A program made the translations under genes and the position numbers. From NCBI RefSeq assembly GCF_017848315.1, contig NZ_JAFKEC010000013.1, positions 1-64,000 of the forward strand: a stretch of 64,000 nucleotides of DNA, given 5' to 3'. Under the pieces are notes generated by a model, which was given only the letters and a program-made list of their open reading frames with translations, did no database searches and was not told where the DNA came from. The first letter of the stretch is position 1. Every line of letters begins with the position of its first letter. Positions 63,926-64,000 of the stretch are shown here, piece by piece. The DNA comes from Pseudomonas palmensis (GTDB lineage Bacteria; Pseudomonadota; Gammaproteobacteria; Pseudomonadales; Pseudomonadaceae).

Positions 63926-64000
63926 GCTGGTCAATCTGCATGACGCCTGTCGGCAAAGGTGCCGACAGCGCGTTGCGCGGCTACAATGCGCGGCTACCGT

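Overview
The window reads as chromosome of a Pseudomonas, most likely of the P. putida group. This is inferred from the high GC content and codon use, a Pseudomonas-type REP element near 18.85 kb, and gene types typical of that group: a YdiJ-like D-2-hydroxyglutarate dehydrogenase, a GNAT-Rnk fusion, a TIGR02450 Trp-rich protein, a DosC-like diguanylate cyclase and tandem tail-collar proteins. No rRNA, tRNA or CRISPR array was seen.

Layout. 0-1.1 kb: the 3' end of a serine dehydratase-type PLP enzyme, convergent with an MgtC/SapB membrane protein. 1.6-9.3 kb: a promoter followed by a three-gene RHS cassette (a membrane-anchored small protein, a 681-aa companion, and a 1690-aa RHS protein whose variable C-terminus carries a possible caspase-clan His/Cys pair). 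9.3-23.7 kb: housekeeping genes (Crp-type regulator, a very large cyclic beta-1,2-glucan synthase, LysR regulator with a divergent YdiJ-like dehydrogenase, TraX-like membrane protein). 23.8-25.4 kb: small accessory genes (DUF2251, DUF4019 lipoprotein, YjaB-like acetyltransferase). 25.4-31 kb: a less GC-rich island with a decayed tyrosine integrase and a 1315-aa YobI/KAP-type P-loop ATPase, a plausible but unproven defence gene. 31.5-36.2 kb: an apparently undescribed three-gene lectin cassette (105 aa, 1175 aa, 241 aa with a LecA-like domain). The large protein and the lectin share a helical repeat motif, and a hairpin separates the first two genes. 36.2-38.9 kb, opposite strand: a GNAT-Rnk fusion, a 74-aa peptide, and a TPR plus 2OG-Fe(II) oxygenase coupled to the peptide by a GTGA overlap.

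39-43.4 kb: an MFS transporter and several small conserved genes, including a 56-aa membrane protein. 43.4-51.1 kb: a minus-strand catabolic region (prolyl-aminopeptidase-like hydrolase, PuuP-like permease; then PuuC-like aldehyde dehydrogenase, iron-containing alcohol dehydrogenase, NCS1 permease and a BetI-like TetR regulator). Two TGAA-N6-TTCA palindromes sit before the dehydrogenase genes. Together these suggest uptake and oxidation of an amine, amino alcohol or related compound whose identity the sequence does not give. 51.3-55.8 kb: a secreted alpha/beta hydrolase with a globin-coupled diguanylate cyclase, a methyltransferase-TPR protein and an orphan ABC ATPase.

55.9-63.9 kb: a surface cassette with a tiny leader ORF, an intrinsic terminator placed before the first structural gene (a possible attenuator), three tandem microcystin-dependent-protein/tail-collar paralogues, a GNAT acetyltransferase overlapping the third, and a 1757-aa autotransporter built of Ig-like repeats. 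The most interesting candidates for new biology are the lectin cassette, the peptide-hydroxylase pair, the attenuated collar/autotransporter cassette and the RHS C-terminus.
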